From: Rusavskia elegans
Taxonomy: Eukaryota; Ascomycota; Lecanoromycetes; Teloschistales; Teloschistaceae
Assembly (NCBI GenBank): GCA_011316305.1
Contig: SAUG01000151.1
Location: 57,857-121,856 of the forward strand
Reading direction: 5' to 3'
Length of the DNA stretch: 64,000 nucleotides
Position numbers and translations under genes: made by a program
In this document: in pieces, positions 22,401 to 31,672 of the stretch
Numbering within the stretch: the stretch's first letter is position 1
How the letters are laid out: the number at the start of each line of letters is the position of its first letter
Notes under the pieces: generated by a model
What the model was told of the DNA's origin: nothing
The model's database searches: none
What the model saw: only the letters and a program-made list of their open reading frames with translations

Positions 22401-23415
22401 ATGCTTTTGTTCTGGGTGTTTCTGGGGGTAGCGATTGTAGCAGACGCTGCGGGTCCCGTAGCGAGACAAGATCTATGGCGGTGGCATGGGTATCGACTCT
22501 CCATCCATGTTCCGAGGCGGTGTTTGACTTAGAAAAGGCTGATGAAAGGTGAATAGGCCAAAGATCAACATGACATCCGGGAATGGTCTCTCTAATCCAT
22601 ACCCTATCCCAGAGACGCCATACAATGTTACTTTTCGTCCGCCAAAGGCGTCTCTCATACGCGAAGACGTTCTTGGATGCCTCAACTATGCTCGTAGTGA
22701 AGTCGTCAGCCACATCAAAGAAGATGGAGACGGTCCCGTTCCCAATGGCCAGGCGGATCCCCTTTTTTATCCCTATAGAACCGTCTTTTTCGACATTGAC
22801 TCAAACGAACTTCCGGGAAAACAGCGGCTTTCTTACAACGTTGCAGCGGCAGTGCTTATTGCTTTCGAGTTGAAGATGACCGAAGAAGGATATTTCCACC
22901 GCGAGGCAGACATTGTTATGGCAGACAGCGGAGAAGTCATCGGAGAGGCGCGCCTGGGTCAGGGGGGAAAGCCGTGGTCCACCCGTCTACAGCTTGGTCC
23001 CCTACCAAACCCCTTCCCGCTGCCTAACACCCCCTTCAGTCTGGACTTCCACGAGGATCATGCCGCGGCCAGACAGCTACCTCCGTCCAAGGTCGCCGAA
23101 TGCATTGCGACCATCCGCCGGGAAACGCTCCAGCACATTCGACGTTACGGCAATGGCCCTATACCACCGCTCGGATTCCAGATCAGCGGTATTGGTGTCG
23201 ACCTCGTGTCAACACACCAGCAGACGCCCCTGACATATCAAGATTTTGTCGCGATTCTACTAGTGTTTTCGCATAAGATGGGTCGGGAAGGCTACTATGA
23301 ACGATTTGCTGACATTATCATGTCCGAAGGGGGAGAGATTATTGGAGACGTGCAGATGTATAGTGAGCCTTTTGGACGGCCCAGGCCAAAATTGATGTCC
23401 AAGGCTTCGATTTAG
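22401..23415 (+). CDS. Secreted protein with two tandem copies of one domain, 2 exons, 315 aa
   Basis: Exon 1 22401-22489 encodes a signal peptide (MLLFWVFLGVAIVADAAG, then PVARQDLWRWHG). A 67-nt GT-AG intron (22490-22556) joins it in frame to exon 2, 22557-23415. The mature part is an internal duplication. Repeat A (about 43-162) and repeat B (about 181-297) both start with NP[YF]P[IL]P.TP[YF], have a middle helix (VLGCLNYARSEVVSHIKEDG / VAECIATIRRETLQHIRRYG) followed by GP[VI]P, and end E.GY..R.ADI[VI]M...GE[VI]IG[ED]. I do not recognise the domain. Without the exon-1 join the second exon starts at an internal Met (22570) and has no signal peptide. The upstream frame immediately before 22549 is closed by TGA, so an intron is required for any longer protein. 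Extracellular location is inferred. Confidence 0.7.
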
Positions 23416-23700
23416 TCCCAACACGGACACAGACTCTTTCAAAGATTTACGCTGTCCAACATGATTTTGGTATGTAATCACGGATTGCTATCGGACGACT
23501 GAATTGGTTTGTCTCCTCTGTCCTTCAAGTCTCTATACTATTCACCTCTTCAAGCCACGGCCATCAGACCTGTTCGCGAATCCATCCCAACCATTGTCCG
23601 TCCTGACGACTATACTTAATTATACCAGAGCAAAAACAAGCTTTAAATGATTGGTATCTGTAAAGCGCCAAGATATTACATCACGTGACTTAAACATGAA
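23416..23700. other. Short intergenic region, nothing recognised
   Basis: This is the presumed 3' untranslated region and spacer after the two-domain secreted protein. It becomes AT-rich near 23615-23690 and leads directly into the hairpin-rich element at 23701. Confidence 0.4.
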
Positions 23701-23800
23701 GCAATTAGGGTTTAGGGCGTAGCCCTAACGAGCCTCGAGCATTCGGGTGACCGAGTTAGGCTGAGTAAGCGAAGCGCTTACGAAGGCCTTAGTAACTGCA
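23701..23800. repeat. Hairpin-rich ~100-bp element with imperfect terminal inverted ends
   Basis: Successive self-complementary arms are packed into 100 bp. TTAGGGC-GTA-GCCCTAA spans 23712-23728. A nested stem has outer arms AGCCT / AGGCT and inner TCGG-GTGA-CCGA (about 23731-23762). GTAAGCG-AAG-CGCTTAC spans 23765-23781, followed by the palindrome AAGGCCTT (23783-23790). The ends, GCAATTAG and CTAAC-type GTAACTGC, are imperfect inverted repeats. It overlaps the last codons of the broken Cys-rich gene. It may be a MITE-like element or a structured RNA; no target duplication was found. Confidence 0.5.
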
Positions 23801-24137
23801 ACCATCACAATTCCCCTTCCCACAAGCTGCACCTCATGTAGTAATACCAGGCGCGCACATATTGTTATTGCGGCAGGTAAACCAAGGCCCGTTTCCATTC
23901 TGCGTCGCAAGCCAGCACCATTTGCCTCCGGTTTGGCAGGTTTGCCAGCGGTAGCCTTTGTTTGGAGCAGCCATAGGAAGCACCGTACCAGCAGTCGCGT
24001 GCGATCAGTCCATTGGCATTGGGACCTGTGGCGTTGAGGATCCCATGCTCGTCGTCGGGGATGAGTCGGGCGATGTGAGCCGAGGATAGGACGATGGTGG
24101 CTTGTGCTACGGTGAGGAGATGAGTGGAGAGCTTCAC
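23789..24137 (-). pseudogene. Broken small secreted Cys-rich protein
   Basis: ATG at 24137 starts MKLSTHLLTVAQATIVLSSA (signal peptide), then IARLIPDDEHGILNATGPNA and RDCWYGASYGCSK. The frame then shifts by one base near 23950. The next frame reads GYRWQTCQTGGKWCWLATQN and GPWFTCRNNNMCAPGITT, meets an in-frame TGA at about 23836, and continues GAACGKGNCDGCSY to a stop at 23789. The C..GASYGCS, GYRW..C, GGKWCWLA and ACGKGNCDGC pattern resembles a family of fungal small secreted Cys-rich proteins of unknown role. The frameshift plus the nonsense codon make this a relic. Its 3' end falls inside the hairpin element, which may have replaced the original terminus. Uninterrupted, the protein would be about 115 residues. 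Confidence 0.6.
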
Positions 24138-25774
24138 GGCGATCTGCTTGGGGTAATGTGAGTGACCATCTGCAAGCAGAAGAAAAGAAATCTTTATTGT
24201 ATGGTGGCTTGGATACCAGGTTTGTTCTTGATGTCGTATACGTAGCTTTAGGAGACGTAATTATGTTTGTGCAGAATGTGTTGAGTTGGAAATAGGATAG
24301 CCACCTGGGGGACCGCCTAATTATCTCCTTGTCAACCACTTAGCCTTGTATCGGATGTCTTCTGTATCCGTCTTTCCATTTCATGCATTGAGCACGTCCT
24401 CACCGCATTAGTGCTCAGAAGTGGCTTACATGCACTACCTCTTGGTTGTCTTGAACACGGTGGTACAACACTATTCCGTGTTAAGACTGGTGGAGAAGAA
24501 TCTGGATTAGCTATATGGGATGATTTGCTTTTCCCTACACTGTTTAGCAAGTGAGCATAATTTCCCTTTCTATTGAGTATTCAAGACTTATCTTGTCCTT
24601 AGTAGTGATTAGTCTCGCATCTAGCAAGGTGCCCGACGTGTAATCCGATACGTTGCGACGTCAGCTTACGAATTCCTGCCGATAATCATGGTACCGTCAA
24701 AGGTGCATCGTACCGCTCTGAGGTAAGACTCACGCCGTTCCAACGCCAGTGTAGAGTCTAGCCTAATTCGGAGAACACAGCGACCCGAGGCCTAATTCAA
24801 TGATCCTGTCAGCTTTCCAGTCCGACTCAGATTCAGGAAACAGAGACCCCATATCATCGCATATTTTGGATGGTTCGCCTGTACGGGATATAGTGGATTA
24901 TTGGGTCTTTACTAGACCTCGATAAATTTATCATAGTTTCATCAAGTAAAGCATTCATTGATCCAATAGATATGTTGTTTCTTTCAATACCAATCAAGCC
25001 TACGACCCATATCTGGTATTTGGCGCGAGTTGGGGGCGCTCTGCATTGGTTCTAGCTCTATCACTGGAGCTCTCTCTACCTGGTCGCTAGGTTTCCTCGT
25101 TAAGGTCATGACCTACTTGTCATTGTCAGATGGTACTCCTTCTCGGCCGATCGTTCGACCTATCACAAGCCTTCGGCTCCAGACTGTCGCACAAGTGTGG
25201 ATCTGATGGCTGATGGGAAGCCTTGAATCCACGAAGGCTCACGATTTTATCCTATGGAGCTAGCATCAGGGGGATAATAAGCCTATGAACACATGTCGTG
25301 TTTACTGAAGAGCACATGAAAGCTCTACAAATCAAAAGTGCCGTTTCAGCACAGAGTAAGCAGTGCCAAGATCTACCATTCCGACCCCTGACCAGCTTTT
25401 ATGCGTCGTACAACATATAACTCTCATTCAACAATGGACTAGTCTCCCGGTTTCGATCGAATTCAGCGCGTTCTTATCCCATACAACATTGCAGCTTGCT
25501 TGAGAGGGCCGCCAACCGAGTCACAATAATACTGAACAAATGACCGGCATTGCTGGGATCCGAACCCCTGGAAAAAGCGAACTGAATGGCGGTTTACTTC
25601 GGCCGACTACCAGTTCGTCAGCTACGTACGTAGGGTCTCCTAGACAAATTAGTGGCTACCGGAAGCGCGTAACCTAGGCTTGGCGAGCGTTCAATCTTTC
25701 TCCCAGCTTATGAGCCGTGGACTGGCTTCGACGAGCGCTGTAATCTGCCTTCATGAAACTGCCCCGGATTTTCT

Positions 25775-25836
25775 GACCACTCGGATCATGCCGTGTAACG
25801 GTTCCGACCGCTCGGATCATGCCGAGTAACGGCTTT
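25775..25836. promoter_or_regulatory. Two tandem CGG-N6-CCG sites (Zn2Cys6-type binding pattern)
   Basis: Two adjacent 31-bp repeats each contain TCGG-ATCATG-CCG. The second, CTCGGATCATGCCGAG (25811-25826), is a perfect 5-bp-arm inverted repeat. The first (25780-25795) has one changed base (CCGT for CCGA). TCGG-N6-CCGA is the known binding pattern of the Ppr1/UaY group of Zn2Cys6 regulators. The nearest intact gene start is 620 bp downstream (26456), so the target is uncertain. Confidence 0.45.
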
Positions 25837-26313
25837 GTCCGTTGGGACAGGCTTGGTCCAAGCTGCTCATGCGGCCAATCAACGCTGACCGCCCTTTCGG
25901 CTGCAGTCTAACGTAAGCACGGAAGCGAAAGATGCTCACTATTGAAGACGCATTATTGGCCTGGCCATCCTCAATAGCAGATCATTGGAGAGAGCAAGAG
26001 AGCATCGGAGATAATCTTCTACCGCTAAGTGGAGAATCCTAACTATATGAGGAACTACGCCTCGACCAAAATGACTTATAGGTAGAGAGCTGCAGCCACG
26101 TTCTTATGCCAAGACCTTTGAAGACGAATGGACAAATGGCATGTGGATTCCGAGACGTTCCAGATCGCTTGACAATCAGCATGATGCGCTGTGGAGAGAA
26201 GAAAGACTCAGCTGTGCATTACCAATCCGAATGAGACTGCTTAGCAGTGGAAAGGTGACCAATTTGGTGATCGGAGGCCGGGGAGCTTCGACAACGAGGG
26301 CTCGAAGAAAAGT

Positions 26314-26320
26314 TATATAA
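26314..26320 (+). promoter_or_regulatory. TATA box of the small secreted protein gene
   Basis: TATATAA lies 136 bp before the ATG at 26456. The leader that follows carries a CAACCAT triple repeat (about 26350-26371) and is otherwise CT/CA-rich, as is common in well-expressed fungal genes. Confidence 0.55.
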
Positions 26321-26455
26321 ACCTTTCTGTTACCTCCCTCAACACCACTCAACCATCAACCATCAACCATCAAATTCTATTCATCGACCACTTGCTTCAT
26401 CCTAAGCTCTACTCACGCATCCATCGCCAGGAAAGGATTCCGCGTATCATCAATC

Positions 26456-27054
26456 ATGCATGCCAAAATCGCCTACATCATCCTCGGCGCTCTCAGTGCC
26501 CTGACGACCGCGACCCCCGTGGACACCGTTGCCCCCGCTGAAGCTACAGGCTCTGTCGCTCCTGTTCCTGTTGGGCCAACTCCTGATCCAGAGAGCATTG
26601 CTACAGCAACCGAAGTAGGCCCTAATGCTCGAGCTGGACCTACAGTCAAAGTCTGCACCAATGCCGGCTTTAGTGGTCGCTGTGCGACATATGGATCGAC
26701 AAACCGAATCTGCTGTAAGTTTCCTCCGTGAAACAGAGGATTCATTTCAGTCACTCGAATTACCTTAGATCGGCGCAGCTGACAAAGACATTGATATATC
26801 AGACATCCTCCCGTCTAACTACAATGATGTGGTCTCCGCTTTTGGCCCCAGTCAAGGTCAAACTTGCACCATTTACCAGTGAGTCCTGATCATGCTGGAT
26901 CTTCTTAGCTAGAGATGTCACTTACTGATGATGATGTTTCAGGGATACCAACTGCAAGGGTAACTCCCGCAGCGGCATCAGATACCCTGGTATTTCCGAT
27001 CTACGAGCCGTAGACTTCAACGATCGCATGACTTCCTACGTATGTTTCAACTGA
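26456..27054 (+). CDS. Small secreted Cys-containing protein, beta/gamma-crystallin-like pattern, 3 exons, 148 aa
   Basis: Exons: 26456-26714, 26803-26878, 26943-27054. Introns of 88 and 64 nt are GT-AG and carry GTAAGT and GTGAGT donors. Residues 1-20 (MHAKIAYIILGALSALTTAT) are a signal peptide. Residues 21-60 are a Pro/Ala/Val-rich spacer. The folded part starts VKVCTNAGFSGRCATYGSTN, crosses intron 1 as RIC-YILPSNYNDVVSAFG, and continues GQTCTIYQDTNCKGNSRSGI, then ISDLRAVDFNDRMTSYVCFN. The motif order (aromatic..G.C, LP....D..SA..P..G..C..Y.D..C.G, then L.....ND..S..C) recalls crystallin-like Greek-key secreted proteins. This is a pattern resemblance, not a proven fold. Six Cys sit in the mature domain. 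The joined frame is exact (149 codons with stop). An extracellular role such as an effector or antimicrobial is possible but unproven. Confidence 0.75.
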
Positions 27055-27716
27055 GGAAAGCACAATCCCACCAAAGCTCAAGGCTAGGGTTACAGGGAGC
27101 CAAGATGGGAAACGTAAGAGCAGCATCAAAAGTCTGATAGAGAAGATGGGCTTGTATGATGGTTTTATTCATGTGACTTTTGCGAGAGGAGACGTCCTCG
27201 AGCTGACATTCTCTACATGTCTTACTCAGGGATAGAGCTGGCTAGGATCAATCTACATTCACCGAACTCCAATGCTGCTCTTCATGTGATATTCGCCGAG
27301 TACGCTATGTTCCAGGGGTTCTCGGACGTAGCATTCCTTCCAAGAGCGTATAGTATTTCCAGGAGCGAAACTTTGGTGTAGTAGTACGCGAAAAACACGA
27401 ATAAAGGAATCTCACAGCAGTGTTTTGACCTATGTTGTAATGTTTCACGAGTCAAGCATTATGAGGAATCAGGAGTACATTGGGTCGACAGTCGTCAATG
27501 ATACTAAACCTTTGACGCCTTTTGTGCCAATTCATCCGATTTCCTTTCTCTTACAACCGGAGATCCCGACAAAGGCGGTCTTATGGCAAAGTAATATCAT
27601 TTCGCTACTGAAACGATACCCGAAGCGACATAGATGAGAAAGCGCCGACCTGAATACATGAGGAAATTTAGATATGTTTTGACTATTGCGGAGTGGCTAC
27701 AACATGATGAATCTAA
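27055..27716. other. Intergenic stretch, no gene recognised
   Basis: This is the presumed 3' untranslated region and spacer; no coding or RNA feature was recognised. Confidence 0.4.
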
Positions 27717-28597
27717 TTGCGCTCTCAACTTTTGTATGTTAGTGGCAAAAGCCGGGAATACGGTAATAGCAAAGCTGCGAGACCCGTAATACCATCTATA
27801 GATGAACAATATTCAATTATTTACATAGGTGGCTCCCAGATGCTTGGTCTAACAGCACGAAACCTCGAATGCAACCGGCACATTTTCGGATTTGTGGAGT
27901 TGGACGCACGGAACAGTCTCTTGAATGCGGATAGCTACGCATTCTATGCTGGAGGTAGGTCTTTTTCCTTATAATGGGGATTTGGAGACATCATCCGCTA
28001 GTACGTCTTGCAGCTGTGCAAACGGGTTGCACAAAATGTCCCAAATCAAGAGGAAGGCTCGAGGAAGGGTTGAAAGCTCGATCGGAATTCATGCATGACG
28101 TGCCAAGCATTCACATCTCAACTCCGCGCAGACACTCGGCTGCTACAATCACGGCGGCTGAAGGAGTGTCTGGCAAAGATACCATAAGTACCTCGCATGA
28201 CTTCAGATCACCGCCGTTAGAGCCCCCTGGCCAGATTTAGCGCGCCATCGATGGTGTAGTGATTGGCGGTCTCTTGGGCATTGCTATATTGGTTCTTTAG
28301 CTCTGGTAACTGGCTCGAAGAAAGAGAAGACATACACCTCAAGGGGAAAAGCAAGGGCATAGGGACACGCGCTCCATGAAAGACCTACGTCGCACGGGGA
28401 ACAGCGCCGAAGACAAGGTTGGGGAGCTTTACAGTACTACTTTTTCTGCACAGGAGATGCATGCCGGTGCGCTTCCTATCCCGTCCAGAGCTCGTCGGCA
28501 TCAAACCCCCACAGGGACTCAACCTAGGATGAGCTCCACAAGCTCGGTCTCTTTCTCGCTTTCCCATGCCTCAGTCGTCACAGCGCCACATCCTTGA
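27717..28597 (+). pseudogene. Decayed single-pass membrane protein with three nonsense codons
   Basis: A first segment (27717-27974) reads NRHIFGFVELDARNSLLNAD, then SYAFYAGG, before a GTAGGT donor-like site. Another frame then runs 27974-28597, interrupted only by three stops (TAG at 28238, and TAG and TAA near 28307-28315). Around them it reads a textbook membrane segment, GVVIGGLLGIAILVL, followed by a basic ARRKRRH stop-transfer and a polar tail (ELYSTTFSAQEMHAGALPIP). This Ser/Thr-rich ectodomain, Gly-rich membrane helix and basic tail arrangement is common in fungal surface sensor proteins. TAG in place of CAG or TGG fits C-to-T decay. The start and signal peptide were not found. It overlaps the convergent HET gene end by about 80 bp. 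Confidence 0.35.
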
Positions 28598-30585
28598 CGA
28601 TAGGCGACCCCGTCCTCCCATTCAATCCACAACACGAAATAGCAATCTTTCAGCTGCCTTGACCAAGGCTTTTGGCCAGTAGCCTCAGCCGTTCGCTTCG
28701 CAAGCTCATAGTCAGCTATTTGCCCAGTATATCCTTTACAGGTCGCAACAAGCTCTACTCGTTTACCGGCCGTCGATTTCGGATGGGATAGGAGCTTCTC
28801 TAGATCAGACAGGCTGTTCGACTGGAGCACGCCAACGTACTGGCTATCAGGTTTGACCAATCGAACCCGCGGTGCTCTTCGGTAAGGATCCTCCTTCTCA
28901 TCTATAACGCTTCCTATCTGGAGAAAAGCTCTACTGGTCTGAGTATACAGAAATGCGTCTGCGACTGAATAGACCACTGGAAGCAGTCGAATTGAAATTA
29001 AGTTTCGTGACGAGCAGATGCGAACCTGTAACAACGTTCTGGGATGGCACGAGGAAACTGGTATCCGCGCTGCTGTCTCTTGACATGCAGATCGCTCCCA
29101 GTATCGTACGGGTCACATCTCCATCCGAGAAGATCTGTGGCAGTATGGTGGGACATCGATCTATATTCATGCCATGTAGACTGGATCCGTCTTCGCTCTA
29201 CCGAGTTTGGCGAAGACATCGTATACCAGATTGTTACTGGCATCGTATACCCTTCAATATTGATGATACCTGTTGGTGCTGTTTCAAATTCAAGGTCGTT
29301 TGGGAAGCCAATACGGCCTGCCCACCCAAGCCATGACCAACTAGGTAGTTCATAGGAGCGTACCCCGGATTGTGATTTGGTAGAGCCTTGCCTCCTAGTA
29401 AGAGGCCCCCCAGGCTTCCAATTTAATGCGATGTCAAAGAAGTTTTCCGGCATCCCGTAAGTCAAACCGCCGGTATATATACGATGAAGCATTGCTTGGA
29501 TACCTGCGAAAGCAGAAGGGGCATCTTCAGGAAAGGTGAGTATTTTACTGTTGTACTGCCCGACGATATCCGAAAGAATGGAGAGAGTAGGTACCGACGT
29601 ATGGAGCCATTTCTCCGCTAGATACTTCCCAGGCAACGCCCAGATGTCGCCGGGCCTGTCATCGACCCTGCTGTCTGGAATTAGATCTTCATACCAGTCT
29701 GAGTATTGACATCGCCAGTGGACACTGTTATCTTCAAAAATGATCTTCCTTCTCGAGAAAAGGTTCTCTTGGAACGTCCATGCTCGGTCGTAATACACTT
29801 TCTCCGGTTGAGAGTCCTCTGGGTCTCCTAACTTCCGACTTTTCACATCCTGCACGATGCTTTCACCTGCTGCGAGCGGAATCGGCTGCTGTTGCAAAAG
29901 GCGTGGGCTTGTAAGGTTCTTGAAGCCGCGCAAGCCATGGTTTGCGTCGGCTCCATCGGCAGCGATAATGGTGAAGACGGCGCCCGCATACACTCGATGC
30001 ATCCGATTCAATTCGACACGCATTTGTTGATCGTCATCTTGTACGATACAGAGCGAGTCCACCCAGATGTATCGTTGACCTAGACACTGAATCACTGCAA
30101 TAGCATCCCTGATGGTCGACGGTAGTCTCTTATGGAATTTCTCTTGGGCAAGCGCTCCGGGTTTTCGGAGCTCTTGACAGATCTTGGACTCGTTTCGGAG
30201 ATTTCGGGTCTGGCTCCAAGTGTAGCTGAGTGCAATATAATCCAAGCCAGCCCCTTCCCCTTCGACGATAAAATCCTGCAATGTGTCGATTAAGAATCGT
30301 GGCTGAATCCGATCTTCTTCTCGGAAAAGGGGGAAAGTCTTGCATTGGTAACCATGAAGTCTGTCACAGGCCGAGATCCACCCACGGATAACTTCAAAGT
30401 CAATCCAACTGGGGTCAAGTATCAAAGCTCGTCCAGGACAATGTACAATATGTCCTGCGACCAACTCAAATTGTGCGGAGGAAGTCAAAATCCAGCGGTG
30501 ACCGTCCCTGTAGCTGCACTCAAATTGTATAGCAGTAGTAGTAGATTCGCCAGGATAATGGAGGATCAACTCTTGCTCCTCATTA
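28519..30585 (-). CDS. HET-domain protein, 5' end lost at the repeat boundary
   Basis: HET domains occur in fungal heterokaryon-incompatibility and related innate-immunity-like proteins. Minus-strand exon from the repeat edge (about 30585) to 29033, a 56-nt intron 29032-28977 (GT-AG), last exon 28976-28519. The HET core is complete: YIALSYTWSQ, then LPSTIRDAI, RYIWVDSLCIVQDDDQQM, MHRVYAGAVFTIIAADG, GLRGF, and RAWTFQENLFSRRKIIF with HWRC. C-terminal ELPSWSWLGWAG and LYTQTSRAFLQIG are typical of the long HET family. No ATG occurs in frame between the repeat edge and the core (the only early candidate is a TTG at 30569). The readable frame runs to within a few bases of the repeat, so the start codon and promoter have been removed or displaced. 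Expression is doubtful unless an upstream exon or promoter lies in the repeat. Confidence 0.8.
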
Positions 30586-31245
30586 TACGGTGCGGAGGGT
30601 CAGGGTTAGGCGGGCATCCTATAGGACTTGGTTAAAATCGGTCGGTCGTACTATATATTAATATCGTCCTATTAATACTATTCCGGTACGAAAGTTCTAT
30701 TAAATCGTTTTATAATAAATCTCTAGTTTTTAGAACTAAATAAATTATAATAGTTTATAGTATATTTTATTATATAGTTACTATTAGTTTTAATATTCGT
30801 CTAAAACCTATTTTCTACCGTTTCCCGCCGCTACCGCTAGTATAATTATTATTTAAAGTAAAAGAAAATTTAATTATCTAATTAATTTAATAGTAATCTA
30901 TATAATTATCCGTATATATATATATTAAAAAGATTTAATAATAATAATTAATTAGCTAAAGATTTTAATTTTTATTTTTCTATAAAACGGTAGGTTCTAT
31001 ATAAATTTCCTATTTCTATTTTATATTTCTTCTATTCTATTTTTACTAGCTTTTTTTTAAATTTAGCGAAACTATTACTAGTCTATCTAACTATTAATAT
31101 AGATTATAGATATTACTCCGCTGTTATTAAACGGGAATATAATATTATATAATAGAAATAATAGTATATAAAATAGTAGACCGTTTATTAATAATCTAAA
31201 ATTCTAGATATTATCTAGTATTATTCTTTATTATTATAAAATCTA
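30582..31245 (+). repeat. Repeat unit 1: 5' fragment (0.66 kb) of the 14.9-kb element
   Basis: The sequence begins TACGGTGCGGAGGG and follows the start of the units at 31673, 34290 and 49197 for about 660 bp, then leaves them abruptly. It is strongly RIP-mutated after the first ~65 bp. It abuts the truncated HET gene directly. Confidence 0.75.
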
Positions 31246-31672
31246 TTTATAACGTCTTTATATATCAAAGGACGTTACGTTCGAGCCGAGCTACAGCCGT
31301 AGATATAATCCGAACTATTAAATAGTAAAGGAATCCTAGTATAGATTATTATAACTAATTCTATATAGCTGTAGAAGTACGGTTACGATATTATAAAACG
31401 TCTTTATTATAAAATAATTAAAAAGAGTATAGTAGAGATATATTTAATAATTATATTAATAATTAATAAAAGAAACTATTTATAGGAGTAAAAAACTATA
31501 TATATAGTAAAAATAGCCGTAAAAGCCGATAGATAGCTGTCTACTAAAAGTTCCGTTAAAATAAACGGTTATAGCGGCTATAGGCGGCTATAGATAATTA
31601 GATTCGCTTATCTAAATAATCTTCCAGAAAACTTCTATGGAATCGTGGACGTAATATTATTATAGGTCTTTT
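31246..31672. repeat. Unrelated ~430-bp insertion between repeat units 1 and 2
   Basis: This stretch has no counterpart in the other units. It keeps more CA and TG (for example CTTCCAGAAAACTTCTATGG near 31622) and has GCGGCTATAGGCGGCTATAG-type repeats near 31575-31595. It could be a different repeat family or part of a nested element. Confidence 0.45.

Larger units (their letters stand above)
24138..26455. other. 2.3-kb gene-free region
   Basis: No gene was recognised on either strand. It contains tandem CGG-N6-CCG sites (25775-25836), a tRNA-like but unpaired stretch on the minus strand at about 25545-25635, and the promoter of the gene at 26456. The base composition is ordinary, unlike the RIP block, so this is not simply decayed repeat. 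Confidence 0.5.

Noticed and set aside
22225..22713. 162-codon minus-strand frame
   Set aside because: Lies opposite the signal-peptide exon and start of the two-domain secreted gene; no independent features.
23705..23717. TTAGGGTTTAGGG as an interstitial telomere repeat
   Set aside because: Only two imperfect units, one of which is the arm of a hairpin; better explained by the hairpin element.
25545..25635. tRNA-like stretch on the minus strand (D-arm-like GCTGAC...GTCGGC with a GG loop, then GGTTCGGATCC)
   Set aside because: The 3' arm has no matching 5' acceptor strand and no proper anticodon stem-loop can be folded; at most a degraded tRNA.
30600..30612. Telomere-like GGGTTAGG in the repeat head
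   Set aside because: A single unit, present in every repeat copy as part of its own sequence; no array, so not evidence of a telomere.
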